From Vespa crabro (lineage: Eukaryota > Arthropoda > Insecta > Hymenoptera > Vespidae): DNA of 64,000 bases. Each line of letters starts with the position of its first letter. Position 1 is the stretch's first letter. This document shows, in pieces, positions 22,496 through 33,185 of this stretch. A model generated the notes under the pieces. That model searched no databases and had not been told where the DNA came from. It saw only the letters and a program-made list of their open reading frames with translations. The translations under genes were made by a program, and so were the position numbers. The DNA is taken from assembly GCF_910589235.1 (NCBI RefSeq), contig NC_060956.1, forward strand, positions 9,512,499 to 9,576,498, read 5' to 3'.

Positions 22496-23228
22496 TCCTA
22501 TATCGTTGATTATTTTCTATTGTATCGCCAAGATATGCTCTTTAAAGAAATGTAACCTTCTTTTTTGATTTTTTAAACTTATGAATGGTTTTCTAATGGC
22601 TACATGTCCTTTTAACCCAAACTCATTCAAACGTCTTCGCATAGTGTGAACATTAATTTTTGATGCAGTATGTGCTAAAATTTCAGAATGAATTTCGACT
22701 TCAGTTTTGAAACGATCGTTTTCTGAGAGCCAATGAATTAAACAATCAATACGAGGCTTTGTTTTTCATAGTCCAGAAGCTTGCACCTTGTTAGAATAAT
22801 TACTATTCCCATCTATATGCTTCAAAGCTTGGTAACAGTAGTAGTAATAAAAATATCAAACCGATTTACAATTTCACGAAGTTTCAAATTCTGTTTACGC
22901 AATTTCAAAATTTCTTGTCGTATATCCGATGTAACGTGCTTACCTTTACCCATAATTACAAAGCAAAAAAGGAAAAATAAACAAATACTGATTAAATGTT
23001 TTAAATTTAACGTATTGCAAACATTCATAGAAGAATTTCGTACAACTTACCGTTTATCGTCATAGAGATCAAACAAGTTTAGCCAAAATGTGTTCTATTG
23101 ATCCAATTGTAGCTTATAATGTACACTTTTCGAAAGTATTGACTTTATATGTATTATCATTTTATATGAAAAAACAAATTAAGTTTAAATTTGCAAAAAC
23201 ATTTTTCTTATTTATATGCTCACCACTG
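22496..23228 (-). mobile_element. Tc1-like DNA transposon remnant
   Basis: On the minus strand the outer end reads CAGTGGTGAGCATATAAAT, starting at 23228 and flanked by TA at 23229-23230, as expected for Tc1/mariner insertion. A leader of roughly 270 bases leads to the transposase ATG at 22953. The coding part breaks off near 22517, before the catalytic DDE region, and I find no second terminal repeat. The copy is truncated and dead. Confidence 0.85.
22517..22953 (-). pseudogene. Tc1-like transposase, N-terminal part, frameshifted
   Basis: The ATG at 22953 starts MGKGKHVTSDIRQEIL, the first helix-turn-helix of the Tc1 DNA-binding domain, and stops at 22822. A shifted frame continues from 22792 with a basic linker (KTKPRID) and the second helix-turn-helix (MRRRLNEFGLKGHVAIRKP, about 22586-22642), then RLHFFKEHI and a stop at 22517. 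This domain binds the element's terminal repeats in intact relatives. The nuclease domain with its acidic triad is absent. Confidence 0.85.
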
Positions 23229-23230
23229 TA

Positions 23231-23815
23231 TGTCATATGTATGTATGTTATTTTTATGTATATATAACGTTTTATTGAATATAGTTATATTATATTCAGT
23301 TTTCTTCTTCATTTTTTATTAAATTTTAGATATTCGATAGATATGTATTCAATAAAAAAATAAAAAAGAAAAATAATTGATAAATATTCATGTCAATCAA
23401 TATGACGATTTGCTTATCAATTATGTACAACGTATTCCGGTATTTAATATCTTATTTTAGTATATCTTTCTTTAGTACTGTATAATGCAAAACCAAATAA
23501 ATAATGTTCATAATCTTTAATTTTATATACCGATATGTTCACAATTTCATTTTCTATAAATAATATATAAATATTTCATATTTTAATTCAATATTATAAT
23601 TTTATAATGTTATTTAATATTTATTTTCAAATTTAATTATAATTAATAGTTTATACTTGTCCATTATTACGTTTAAATGTAAAAATATAAAAAATAATCC
23701 AAAGATCGACACAAAAGGTACAAGAGGTTGGTTAAAAAAAAAAAAATAGCCATAACTGTTAATGTTTAAATGAAATTCAATGTGAAAAAAAGTTGGTTTA
23801 AAATGGACTCAGTGA
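23231..23815. other. AT-rich sequence, no gene seen
   Basis: AT-rich filler; an A-run at 23736-23748. Confidence 0.6.
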
Positions 23816-23819
23816 ATAA

Positions 23820-24410
23820 GTTAAGTTTCCCAAGAAGCAGATGTAAAGCAGATGTCGATGAAAAATTTTTTGCGTAACGATCCTGATATCTTATGCTGAC
23901 TTTTAAGAGGAATAAAAAAATAAAGCAAGGGCGGGAAAGAAAAGAAAAAAAAATAATAACACGAGGCATCAAGTTCATTTCCTGAGGGAAGTACGAGCGA
24001 GCGGAGGCATTTCTCGCGAAGTAATATCGTCCACGAGTTTCGAGAGTTATTTCGCCATAGCTTTTGTACGGTCGCATCGCGAATGGTAAGCCAACCCATC
24101 CTCCGAATTGCTAGAAGGATTCATAAGCAGACAGTCGGCTTAATTTCTTCTAGAGAAATTTTCAAACCATCTGAATAAAACGGCAGAACGTGAACCATCC
24201 CCGATCCATTATTTACAGACGTAAACGAGAATCTCGTAACATTGAGATTTACGAAGGAAATAAAGATTTTTATAAACAAATAATAATATTCGATGCAAAT
24301 GTCGGTCCAAGAGAAAAATAATGAAAATAAATTCAAATAAACAAGGTATTCTCCCGTTGCGAAATAAATTCGTTCTTTCGAAAGCGAGAATTTTCGAAAC
24401 AAAACTAGCC
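23820..24410. other. GC-enriched island with minus-strand open frames
   Basis: Two overlapping minus frames are open between 23821 and 24099 (one from an ATG at 24099). Another minus stretch ends LEEIKPTVCL at 24121 with varied codons. No splice structure links them convincingly. Possible exons or regulatory sequence. Confidence 0.2.
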
Positions 24411-24957
24411 GGTCGTAAACGTGAATAAAAATAATTGTTGAATTAATAAAAACATATACATATTAATTCATGTATTTTCAATAATAAAAAAAAAGATATC
24501 TGAATGATATTATCAAGTCACGATCGACGTTTAAACGAAATTATTTCCAACTGACTGTGTAAAACGAATTCTTTTATGGAAAAATTGATAAGTTCGAATT
24601 TTCTTTAAGTAATCGATTGAATTTTTCGAAAAACGCGAAAAATCTTCTATCTCAAGAATTGGTTGCTCTTCACAGTTCCAAACAATCGTCCCTTATTGGC
24701 GAATTTCGTTCAATGTTTCATCCTGTCTAATAGCGAAACATTTTTGTTATTTCATCTCGCGATTAGAAACATGATAAATCTTTCTCAAAAACGAATTTAC
24801 AAAATCGTAATTTATTTAATTGTTTCTTTTCTCAAGTTTCACAAATTGTAAAATTGCACGTATATATTATAAAACAAACTCCTATATTGTTCCGTTAAAT
24901 ATACAATTGATATATTTGCCCTTTACATCATTCTTTCATAATAAAATTTGCCGATAT
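24411..24957. other. AT-rich sequence, no gene seen
   Basis: AT-rich filler. Confidence 0.55.
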
Positions 24958-25131
24958 TTATACATTCACAATCGTATCTGATTCTATTTTCCCAATGAAT
25001 TTCCTGATTGCTTCGAGCTCTTCATTTTCAGTTATTCCAAAAAAATCTCTAATTTCTTTTGATAATTCATATCGGCATTCGAATGAAATGATTATCGAGA
25101 TATAAGCGATTATCCTGGGTAAAGAGCACAT
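24958..25131 (-). CDS. Candidate small ORF or terminal exon, function unknown
   Basis: The ATG at 25131 opens 57 codons to a TAA. The C-terminal half is charged and protein-like (RDFFGITENEELEAIRKF). Alternatively, CTCTTTACCCAG/G just inside the start is a good 3' splice site, giving a terminal exon 25114-24958 in the same frame. I recognise no family. Confidence 0.28.
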   Translation of the reverse strand: MCSLPRIIAYISIIISFECRYELSKEIRDFFGITENEELEAIRKFIGKIESDTIVNV

Positions 25132-25479
25132 CGATAAAAAGCATCGAAGCAATACAAACGAATTTATTCATGCGGTATGAAATATTTCCGTGCAATTTAT
25201 CACTGAACCAAAGTATACACGTTCACGTTAAAATACAATTTTTTTTATGCCTAACAAACGTATCGATCTTCTACGATGTAAAAAAAATTACATTCTTTTG
25301 CAAGGTATCATCGAAAAATCGATTTATTTTCTAACGAAAATGCGCACCAAAAGAAACATCTTATTTCCCTTTCTATTTATTTCATTCCATCTCTTTGAAA
25401 CAGAAAACGAACTTCGCAAAATAATTTCTCGTTCGGTGAAAAATAAAAGGAAATATCCTCTTTCAATTTTCGCCCAAAG

Positions 25480-25780
25480 CTTTCATGAACGAAACCGTGG
25501 CCCCCTTTTTCCAGGGCACTTTTTCTACGACAAGATTTGTCTGCTCCTTTTATTTCCTTCTTCCTGCCATTATCTCCATCTTCATTGTCCCCCTATTCTT
25601 TTCTCCCCGCAACACCGCTCCATTCACCGAATTCCCTTCCGGTATGCATTTCACTCGGAAAAGATTCTCCATTCTCTTTCGACACTATTTTAAGACGAAA
25701 GAACGCTTGTAAATTTCTCGCGGGACGTCGAGCTTTACCTACGTCACCGCGATTTCGCGGTTCCGCTTGAATTTTTTTCC
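25480..25780. other. C/T-rich stretch ending in a CpG-rich palindrome
   Basis: Three plus frames are open here because the sequence is pyrimidine-rich, so none is trusted. At 25746-25761 ACCGCGA-TT-TCGCGGT is a perfect short palindrome of CpG-rich sequence. Confidence 0.4.
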
Positions 25781-25790
25781 CCGAGAATAT

Positions 25791-25865
25791 AAAAAGAAAG
25801 AAAGAAAAGAAAAGAAAAAAGGATAGAGCGAAAAGATTGAGACAAGAGAAAAAAAAGAAAAGAAA
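25791..25865. repeat. A/G-rich low-complexity tract
   Basis: AAAG and AAAAG type repeats with interruptions. Confidence 0.85.
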
Positions 25866-26420
25866 TCGTAAATTTCAAATGTCTCTTAACTGCTTTTATT
25901 AAACGATCGATACGAGTTATTAATAAATTAAGTTACGTGAATACTTAGTTTAAGCTATTTTCAATTTAGGAAAAATTTAACTCGTAAAAATTGTCAATAA
26001 TTTTCTCATTTTTCTCGAAAATATTCATTTCAAGAATATTTTTTAGAAATAATTACATAGTAAAATACATACACAAAGAAGAGATTTTTTGCTTGAATTA
26101 TCTTACAAAAGCAAGAAATCCAATTATCCATTTAAAATATCAATTTGAATAAGATTCTTCGTCGATAATTTATTGCTAAAATAAATCGATCTCTCTTAAG
26201 CATTCAATTCTTTTTTCATATTAATTAAGCAAAATTTGTTATTAAAATACTTTAAAAGATTACGACGATTTAAAGCTGAAGAAGGAAAATGTTCTGCTTT
26301 TTCATTATAAATTTACGAATGTTAAAAGAATATTTATATAAATTTATTTCCGCAATGAAGAACATCTTCCGTCTAGATGATAAACCTACAACATATAAAG
26401 AGAATCTCGCAATCAGAGAG
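25866..26420. other. AT-rich sequence, no gene seen
   Basis: AT-rich filler. Confidence 0.6.
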
Positions 26421-26441
26421 AAATAGAGAGATAGAAAGATA

Positions 26442-26442
26442 C

Positions 26443-26481
<39 letters not shown>
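26442..26481. repeat. (GA)n microsatellite
   Basis: GA run with one AAAG interruption. Confidence 0.95.
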
Positions 26482-26591
26482 AATGGAGAAGCGTCGAAAG
26501 GGTCGGTGTAAATCAAAAGCGGTCGGGCGTATTAAGACGAGAAAAGCTGCGTAAACGCGCTCCCGTACAAAGTCAAAGGCTTGTCTGTAAG

Positions 26592-26708
26592 TAGAGAGAG
26601 GGGGAGGGGGAGAGAGAGAGAGAGAAAGAGAGAGTGGGTGGGAGAGAGAGAGGGAAAGAGGGAGGGGAGAGAGGTATAGATAGATAGAGAGAGAAGAGAG
26701 GAGAGAGA
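26592..26708. repeat. GA/GGGA compound microsatellite
   Basis: GA runs mixed with GGGGAG and TAGA units. Confidence 0.9.
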
Positions 26709-26826
26709 CAGATACTACTAGATACTATAGAAGGTATCGAAAACAGGAACGTCTTTCCTTGGCAACGATGAAACGTAGCTTGTGTGCATGCGACCGTAAT
26801 TCAAGTAGTTTAACTAAGAGCAAATT

Positions 26827-26934
26827 CAAGTCGAGTCAAATCGAGTCGAGACGACTTAAGTTGACTCGAGTTGAGTTGAGTCAAATCGAGTCAAGTCGAG
26901 TTTAGTCGAGTCGAGGAGCTGACTCGCGCCTCCT
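26827..26934. repeat. Degenerate TCGAG/TTGAG array
   Basis: Irregular repetition of GAGTC and TCGAG pentamers, for example AGTCGAGTCGAG, on both sides of a CTTAAG palindrome. Confidence 0.75.
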
Positions 26935-26935
26935 C

Positions 26936-27130
26936 GCATCCCGCCATAAAGTGCCGTTCCGGCTGTTCTGACGCGTCTGCAGCAGACCGATGCCACTTCC
27001 GGCACCCTCGAAAAGCCGGAAGTGGCCGGTTTGTGTGCACGTGACTTAATAGAAATTCACAAAGGGAACATCGGATGTCATACCAGCTTGTGCGCCATCT
27101 AAATCCTCTGAGTTAATCCGTAACAGCTTT
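26936..27130. promoter_or_regulatory. CpG-rich element with paired ETS-type sites and an E-box
   Basis: The most GC-rich block in the window. GCCACTTCCGGC (26992-27003) and its exact reverse complement GCCGGAAGTGGC (27015-27026) face each other across 11 bases. Each holds CCGGAAGT, the ETS/GABP-type core. A CACGTG E-box lies at 27038-27043. A promoter or enhancer is plausible; the arms could also form a hairpin in RNA. No ORF is evident. Confidence 0.4.
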
Positions 27131-27321
27131 GAGATTATAGGTATACGTCTATCTATCTCTATATCTGTATGTGTAGATGTGTGTGTACTCGTTTGTATAA
27201 GAGAAATGTGAAAACGACTACGTTCTGTCCAGTAAACGCTTTCCCTACATCCTATCTTCTCTTATCTATCTCACCTCTCGCTGTACACATTGTTATAGCT
27301 ACTCTCTCTTTCTCTTTGTAG

Positions 27322-27325
<4 letters not shown>

Positions 27326-27415
<90 letters not shown>

Positions 27416-27444
27416 CCATCTATCTATCTATCTCTCTCTTTCTC
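27326..27444. repeat. Compound (CT)n(CTAT)n microsatellite
   Basis: Long CT run, then CTAT units with one CCAT variant, then CT again. Confidence 0.95.
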
Positions 27445-27900
27445 GCAGTCCTTTACGTACGCGTTTAATAAAGCTTTGCAGCTACTTCCAGCAATGACTC
27501 GACGTTTTCCGCGTCGCTTCGTTACTGCGTCCTGCGCGTTAATCTTAATTAATCTACCGAAAGATTAATTGATTTCAACAAAAGTTGCCAACATATATAA
27601 CCAACTAACTAACTAACTATATCAATAAAAGTAACCTTGTCATTTAGCAATAATAGATGATTTTTTAACAATAACAAAGCTTTTATAAAGGTTATAAACA
27701 ATTTTAGAAAATTAATATGATAAAAGAAGAGTTGAAATTCTAAGAAAATATATTTCTTCGAATCGTTTATCATAATTTGTCATAAAATTAGAACTTCCGA
27801 GGTTCATAAATCTTGAATTATTTCGGTCGAATTTATTGGATGATGCGAAAATTCAAATTGGATTGTAAAAAATGTGACATAAAATACATATACATGTACA
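27445..27900. other. Non-coding sequence
   Basis: A small GC-richer patch at 27480-27545 is followed by AT-rich filler with an AACT repeat near 27602-27618. Confidence 0.5.
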
Positions 27901-27903
27901 TGC

Positions 27904-27949
<46 letters not shown>

Positions 27950-27963
27950 GTGTGTGTGTGTGT
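27901..27963. repeat. (GT)n microsatellite
   Basis: GT run with CGT variants at its 5' edge and one AAGT interruption. Confidence 0.95.
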
Positions 27964-28077
27964 AACAAACAGTGCAAATTTTCGAAAGGATATATATTCC
28001 GTATCAAGCGACTCATTCGAACTAACGAGAAGAAACGACCACGTAATTATGGCCGTTGTTGAAACTACGTTAATATT

Positions 28078-28124
28078 GCTAGTTACACATATTTATAAGC
28101 CGTTTATAAATATGTGTAACTAGC
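28078..28124. repeat. Perfect inverted repeat, 21-bp arms, 5-nt loop
   Basis: GCTAGTTACACATATTTATA plus one A (28078-28098) is exactly complementary to 28104-28124, separated by GCCGT. One more base pair (28077 with 28125) extends it to 22 bp. It would fold as a strong hairpin in RNA or a cruciform in DNA. Unlike the nearby TA tracts, the arms are not simple repeats. Origin unknown. Confidence 0.9.
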
Positions 28125-28125
28125 A

Positions 28126-28982
28126 TGTTATTTACAAGCATTAATAACAAGTATAATTTACCTAAGAATGTAAATACGTATACTCCATAGAATGGAACTC
28201 GAAAGGGTCTAGGCAACTATCACTCATATGTATATACCTACATAGATATCTATATACTTACATATATATATGCTTTTATTTGCATTCATTTTATCCTAAA
28301 AATACATGCCGATTGAATAACGATTCCTGCAAATATGAAACATGAGTTTTATCGTTCCTTTGAGAGTAACAAAGCAACTATAAAAAAAGAAAAAAGAGCG
28401 AAAAAAATACTTCATTTTCATTTTCACGATAAAGTGAGAATTCGAGGATGTAACATGTTACTAAGAGCGAAAATTCCGAATGCGAACGTGCACAGCAATC
28501 GATTATTTTAAGCGCTCAATAAACGTTTTTTTATTTCGCAAAGTACTTTTTCCATGCACATCTACATATGTATGTACTTTCCACTCTAGAAATGATGCAG
28601 AATGTTCAACTCATTCCATCAGCTACAACCAACGAACGAATATTTACGTTAAATGTATATTCATGAATACGATTGTCCCATTTCTGCGATAAAGGGATTT
28701 CAATTCAGTCGATATTGTAAAATCGCAACGATTCAACCAACTCGATCGATCAATCCATCAAAAGTAATGTAATAATTGAAATAGATATATAAGAAATATA
28801 ATGATGTAACATTTTAAAAATTAAAAACCATTAAAGTATACTAATCAAATGTATAAAAATGAATAAATAGCAGCCAAGCTATAATGAATGTATGTATAAT
28901 ACTTAGTATAATAGATTTAACTAAAAACAAATATATTTATCATATATTTATCAATCGTAATGATAACTTAAGTGACGATGAA

Positions 28983-28984
<2 letters not shown>
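28126..28984. other. AT-rich sequence, no gene seen
   Basis: Mixed AT-rich filler. The short frames near 28480-28690 lack convincing coding character. Confidence 0.55.
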
Positions 28985-29038
<54 letters not shown>

Positions 29039-29041
29039 CAT

Positions 29042-29069
<28 letters not shown>
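28985..29069. repeat. Compound (TA)n(GA)n microsatellite
   Basis: TA run of about 50 bases, a short TACATA link, then a GA run. Confidence 0.95.
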
Positions 29070-29073
<4 letters not shown>

Positions 29074-29190
29074 AAGAATAAAAAAGTAGATGGGAAGATA
29101 AATATTTATTATGTTAAAATTCAATGAAAGCTCTCGAAGAGAGGATAAAATCGAGCGTGTGAAATGTTAAAAAAATAAGAGAGTTAAGAA

Positions 29191-29212
29191 GAACGAACGA
29201 ACGAACGAACGA
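29191..29212. repeat. (GAAC)n microsatellite
   Basis: Five tandem GAAC/AACG units. Confidence 0.9.
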
Positions 29213-29376
29213 CAATGCAAATATGCAGCGAGGAAAAGCGTAGTAGACGTTTCTTCCTTCGGATATATCTACATATATATTTCGCAAAAGGTTTCGCGGT
29301 GGCCTTGCATCGTGAGTAACGCTACCAACGGAAGGGTAAAAGTGAATAAATAAAACCGTCGCTCTTTCGTGCCCAG

Positions 29377-29526
29377 GGATCAAAACTTGGATTTATTGCC
29401 TAGTGCACGCGAACCTCGCTTCAAGATCAAAGCGCGGATACGACTTAAGTGCTTTTTATCAAACGCCCTATGTGCAACTGCTGCGACAGATCGCTCACGA
29501 ATACGGTATCGTACTAGACTATGCAG
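29377..29526 (+). CDS. Candidate internal coding exon, function unknown
   Basis: The block is bounded by CTCTTTCGTGCCCAG/G, a good 3' splice site, and TATGCAG/GTAC, a usable 5' splice site. It is exactly 150 nt. One frame reads through with a protein-like sequence including YDLSAFYQTPYVQLLRQIAH and ending EYGIVLDYAG, with a stop upstream of the acceptor in that frame. A second frame is also open. G+C is higher than in the flanks. No family identified; no partner exons located. Confidence 0.35.
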
Positions 29527-29699
29527 GTACATTTACGTTGTGCATATATGTACGTGTAAACATGTCTACGTGTACGTATGCACACGCTCTCGTGACTTCA
29601 CTTCTCGAATTTGCTTTGGGAAAAAAACTGGTCGCTCCGTTCGTTACGTACGTAACGGAATGCATTTCGCGATATTAAAACGAAGATCACATTAATTTG

Positions 29700-30300
29700 T
29701 ATTTCTACGATCTCTGGGGCTAAATCAGGGAGGTTAAATCATGAAAAAAGAAAATGAAGTGAGAAAAAAAAGAATAACAAACAAAACGAATGTTAGATCG
29801 TTAAATGTCATTGATTGATAGAGTAAAAATAATGTAACTTTGACTTTTATACTTTTTTCTTTTTTTTCTTTTTTCTTTTTTTTGTAAACAAAAAGAGAAA
29901 GAATTGTTCGATCGTTACGTTTTAGTTAGAAGGGTCTATTTTTACTGTTAAGAAGTGCGATCAGAATAGTAGCAGCTAGTATTACTATTTCATCTCATTA
30001 CTATTTCATCTATTTCATTTAGTTTTTAATTTTTAAACATACAGTCGCTATATACTCTACTTAACGAATGATAAATAATTGATTAAAAAAATGTACTTAA
30101 AGAAATTGTTAAATAATTGATAAATAAAGTTGCATAATTAAAAGGAACGCTTAATATTTCTCGCTTAAAGATCAATTTGCATGAAAAACAAGCAATGCTA
30201 CTATATCGCAAATACATAATTCTTGAAATTCTAAGGTTTCTTGTTTGCTTCTTACGTGCACCATTTCGTTATCTCCGGCTTTCCGTATTTGCTTATCGAA
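29700..30300. other. AT-rich sequence, no gene seen
   Basis: AT-rich filler with T/C-rich patches at 29850-29885 and a small ATTACTATTTCATCT repeat near 29979-30015. Confidence 0.55.
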
Positions 30301-30303
30301 GTT

Positions 30304-31035
30304 CACTTCCACCTCGGTTCATTTCTTCATCATAAAATCGAGTTAACGTTAAGTCGCGGAATTATGCGTTTTCTCGATAAAGATTTCTCGTTTCCACAGA
30401 ATTATCTTTACTCAAAACCAGTCAATAGTTTTTATTGTAGTAATTTTTCAATGTTCTTTAACGCATTAAATCACAGGATTAATTTAACGTAAAATCGTAT
30501 AACGTAGATTTACGCGAACGATCTATATCTTGTTCTGATTAGAAACATTTTATAAAAATTAAATTAACTAATATCTTGATATTATTATATTTTAAACGCT
30601 TACAAACAAAAAAAATCATTTTTAGAAATGTTTACATTGATTGAAATTATTATTTGTCAAAGTTTAAATAAAATCTATCACTTCCACCACGATTCGTTCT
30701 TCAAATCGCAAAATCGTATTAATGTTAAATTCACGGAATTACGCGATAATTCATCGATAAAGATCCGTCGTTTCTACAGAGTTATGTTTCTCCAATAGCA
30801 AACATCAGTTATTTTATCGTAGACTTTTTCCAATATTCGTTAACGCATCAAACTACGTAAACAAGTCAACGTAAAATCCCATAACGTAATCAATTTACAC
30901 GAAAGATTTAATCGTTCATTTAAATAATAATCGATTAACTAGAAACATTTTATGAGAATTGAATTAATTTTTACTTTAAATGTATATACAAAAAATATTG
31001 AAGAAAATGTTTACATTGAAAAAATGATTACATAT
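30304..31035. repeat. Diverged direct duplication, about 375-400 bp unit
   Basis: Copy 1 (about 30304-30655) and copy 2 (about 30679-31035) share CACTTCCACC at their starts, the blocks TCGATAAAGAT, TAACGCAT and AACGTAAAATC, then AGAAACATTTTAT (30541 and 30941) and ATGTTTACATTGA (30628 and 31007) in the same order. Substitutions and small indels are frequent, so the duplication is old. No frame is preserved in both. Confidence 0.8.
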
Positions 31036-31124
31036 CAAGGATTTAATATCCCTTTAATAAAAATTATTAATATGTTTAATAAATCCGTTAATTCATCATC
31101 TACTATTTTCACTAATTTCAACTC

Positions 31125-31125
<1 letters not shown>

Positions 31126-31177
<52 letters not shown>
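31126..31177. repeat. (TA)n microsatellite
   Basis: TA run followed by a doubled TATTGATTGTCATA unit. Confidence 0.95.
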
Positions 31178-31178
<1 letters not shown>

Positions 31179-31329
31179 ATTGTCATATATTGATTGTCAT
31201 ATAATTAAATTACGTTCTCAATCCAACGTTATTGTAATTACGTTAAATTACAACAGCAAAATCAATTAACATAGTTAAGTACTTTTCGAGAGAACACTAA
31301 CCGATAAACTCGTATTAGAATAGGGTTCC

Positions 31330-31464
31330 TAATAGGGAAACGAACGAGGTTGGACACGATGATCGACGATCGCTATGCGATTCCTAATTTCGTCTTCGGC
31401 CGAATGGCGGGTAGGTCGTAATTTCCGAGGACAACTGCGGTCGTGTGCTCGTTTATGAACTTGC

Positions 31465-31530
<66 letters not shown>

Positions 31531-31760
31531 GAGAGAGAGAGAGAGAGAGAGAGAAAAAGAGAGAGAGAGAGAGAACGAGTCAGTAATTTTGTCCTATCGA
31601 GGGAACCATATGTCGACGAAAGGGTGTCGCGTAGGTAGGTGGCCCTCATTCTAACGCCACGTGGATGTCCCTTGCGGCACGTGAATTTCGTCGACAAGAA
31701 TACGTGCGTGCGCGCATTCTCACAAGCGGACGAACAAGCCAGTATTCACCTACGGCATGA
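31330..31760. other. GC-enriched island split by a GA tract
   Basis: CpG-rich sequence lies on both sides of the GA run. A minus frame crossing the whole block is Ser/Leu-rich in its middle because of the GA tract and is not trusted. ACGTGGATGTCC and GCACGTGAA hold E-box-like ACGTG cores. Possible regulatory element. Confidence 0.3.
31466..31574. repeat. (GA)n microsatellite
   Basis: About 110 bases of GA with two AAA-type interruptions. Confidence 0.95.
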
Positions 31761-32720
31761 TGTTCGCTTTACAGATCATTAATTAATTTCGCTTATATAT
31801 TCTCATTCAAAATTCACAAACCTATGTCGATCGTTTACCTTCGTCTACAATACAAATAAACTCTCAGTATCGCTTAGTCAATTTGCTATTTAATTGTTTC
31901 ATAATTCTAATCTTCCTCTAATGAGTTGTACAATTTTCCACTTTGATCTTGAACATAGAAATTGTACAATCAGTAGAACCAAAATACGAACTGATCATAT
32001 TCGTTATCGGATATACGCGTATATATGTATATGTGTATTTATATATATGTAAATATTCGAGACACGTAAATAATAATTATACAGAAATAATCTTATTACG
32101 ATATGTACTCCGTGATGCACGATATTTGAAAATTGCCATGAGCAATGTATATTTTTTTTATCAATACGAATAATATTATTAAAAGAAAACAAAATCTCTA
32201 TAGGTTTTGATTGATACGTGTAAAACACGTTCTATTCTTTTGAGATACTATTTTCAACGAACAATTGCATTGGCTCGCACGTTCTTACTCTCCTTTGTTT
32301 TTCTTTTCTTTGTGCATTTATCGATCGGAATCGATTCGTGTTTCCTATCGATTCCTGCACGTATAACATGATCACCTTTAAAAAACCATTTTGATAAAAT
32401 ATACACTATATACTTATATACATATGTGATGTTTATATGTCCGATATTTGATGCTCGTCTGCGCGCGCGCACGCATTTTATCCAGGTAACTTTGCTATTA
32501 ATTTTTTATGTATCTATATTCGTATATCTTTTTACACATTTTATATACCTATATAATAAAGCAATTTGAAAAATTGTTAAATTTAGTTTTATTAGTTTTT
32601 CCATCTATTTCCCTACAAATCTACATAAATTTATTGTACTCGTTTACAATAGGTTTTAATATTGATAGATATGTTTTATTTTTGCGATTTCATCTCTGTT
32701 AATATAACACCACAGAATTG
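31761..32720. other. AT-rich sequence, no gene seen
   Basis: AT-rich filler; a short GCGCGCGCGCAC alternating tract at 32461-32472. Confidence 0.55.
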
Positions 32721-32772
32721 TAATATTTTCAAAGGATATAGATCCTTTGTAATATTTTCAAAGGATATAGAA
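32720..32772. repeat. 29-bp tandem duplication
   Basis: TAATATTTTCAAAGGATATAG occurs at 32721 and 32750 with ATCCTTTG between the copies. Confidence 0.85.
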
Positions 32773-32903
32773 TCGAGCCTCCTTCACATCGTTGTAAATT
32801 ATTTTCCAGTCAAACTTTTCAAATGCTTCTGTTATTCCGATTTAGTCACCAGATAGTCTATAGATGTTTTATTAAAGATATCGATGTAAAGAGATTATTC
32901 AAA

Positions 32904-33125
32904 AATAATAAAATATATAAATAGTTATAAGAAAAAATATTACTCAAAACGATAACTGTATGCATATGTGTACATTAATGTTTATTAATTTTTTGTAAGA
33001 TAGAATTATTATCGACAAAATGCACTTTTAAATTAACGCAATTTTTGAAACTGGATATATTTAACACATACCTAATATTTTATTTATCACATATTAATAA
33101 TATTCTTCGAACAACTTTATTATAT
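32904..33125. repeat. Dispersed repeat pair, copy 1
   Basis: Aligns end to end with 35594-35808, sharing CTTATAAGAAAAAATATTA-like starts, AACGATAACTG, TTTATTAATTTTTTGTAA and AATATTAATAATATTCT. Its 3' end abuts the segment related to 9381-9430, so both may belong to one mobile element family. Confidence 0.85.
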
Positions 33126-33135
33126 CCGTGCGAAT

Positions 33136-33185
33136 CGACTGCTATCGCTGGTCCAATGCGAGACGCGTATTTAAAATCGCTCTCA
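33136..33185 (+). repeat. Dispersed repeat, second copy of 9381-9430
   Basis: 38 of 49 bases match the copy at 9381. It stands out as a CpG-rich island in AT-rich surroundings. Confidence 0.6.

Noticed and set aside
25247..25770. 148-codon ORF and two overlapping plus frames
   Set aside because: The stretch is pyrimidine-rich and all three frames are open, so composition explains it.
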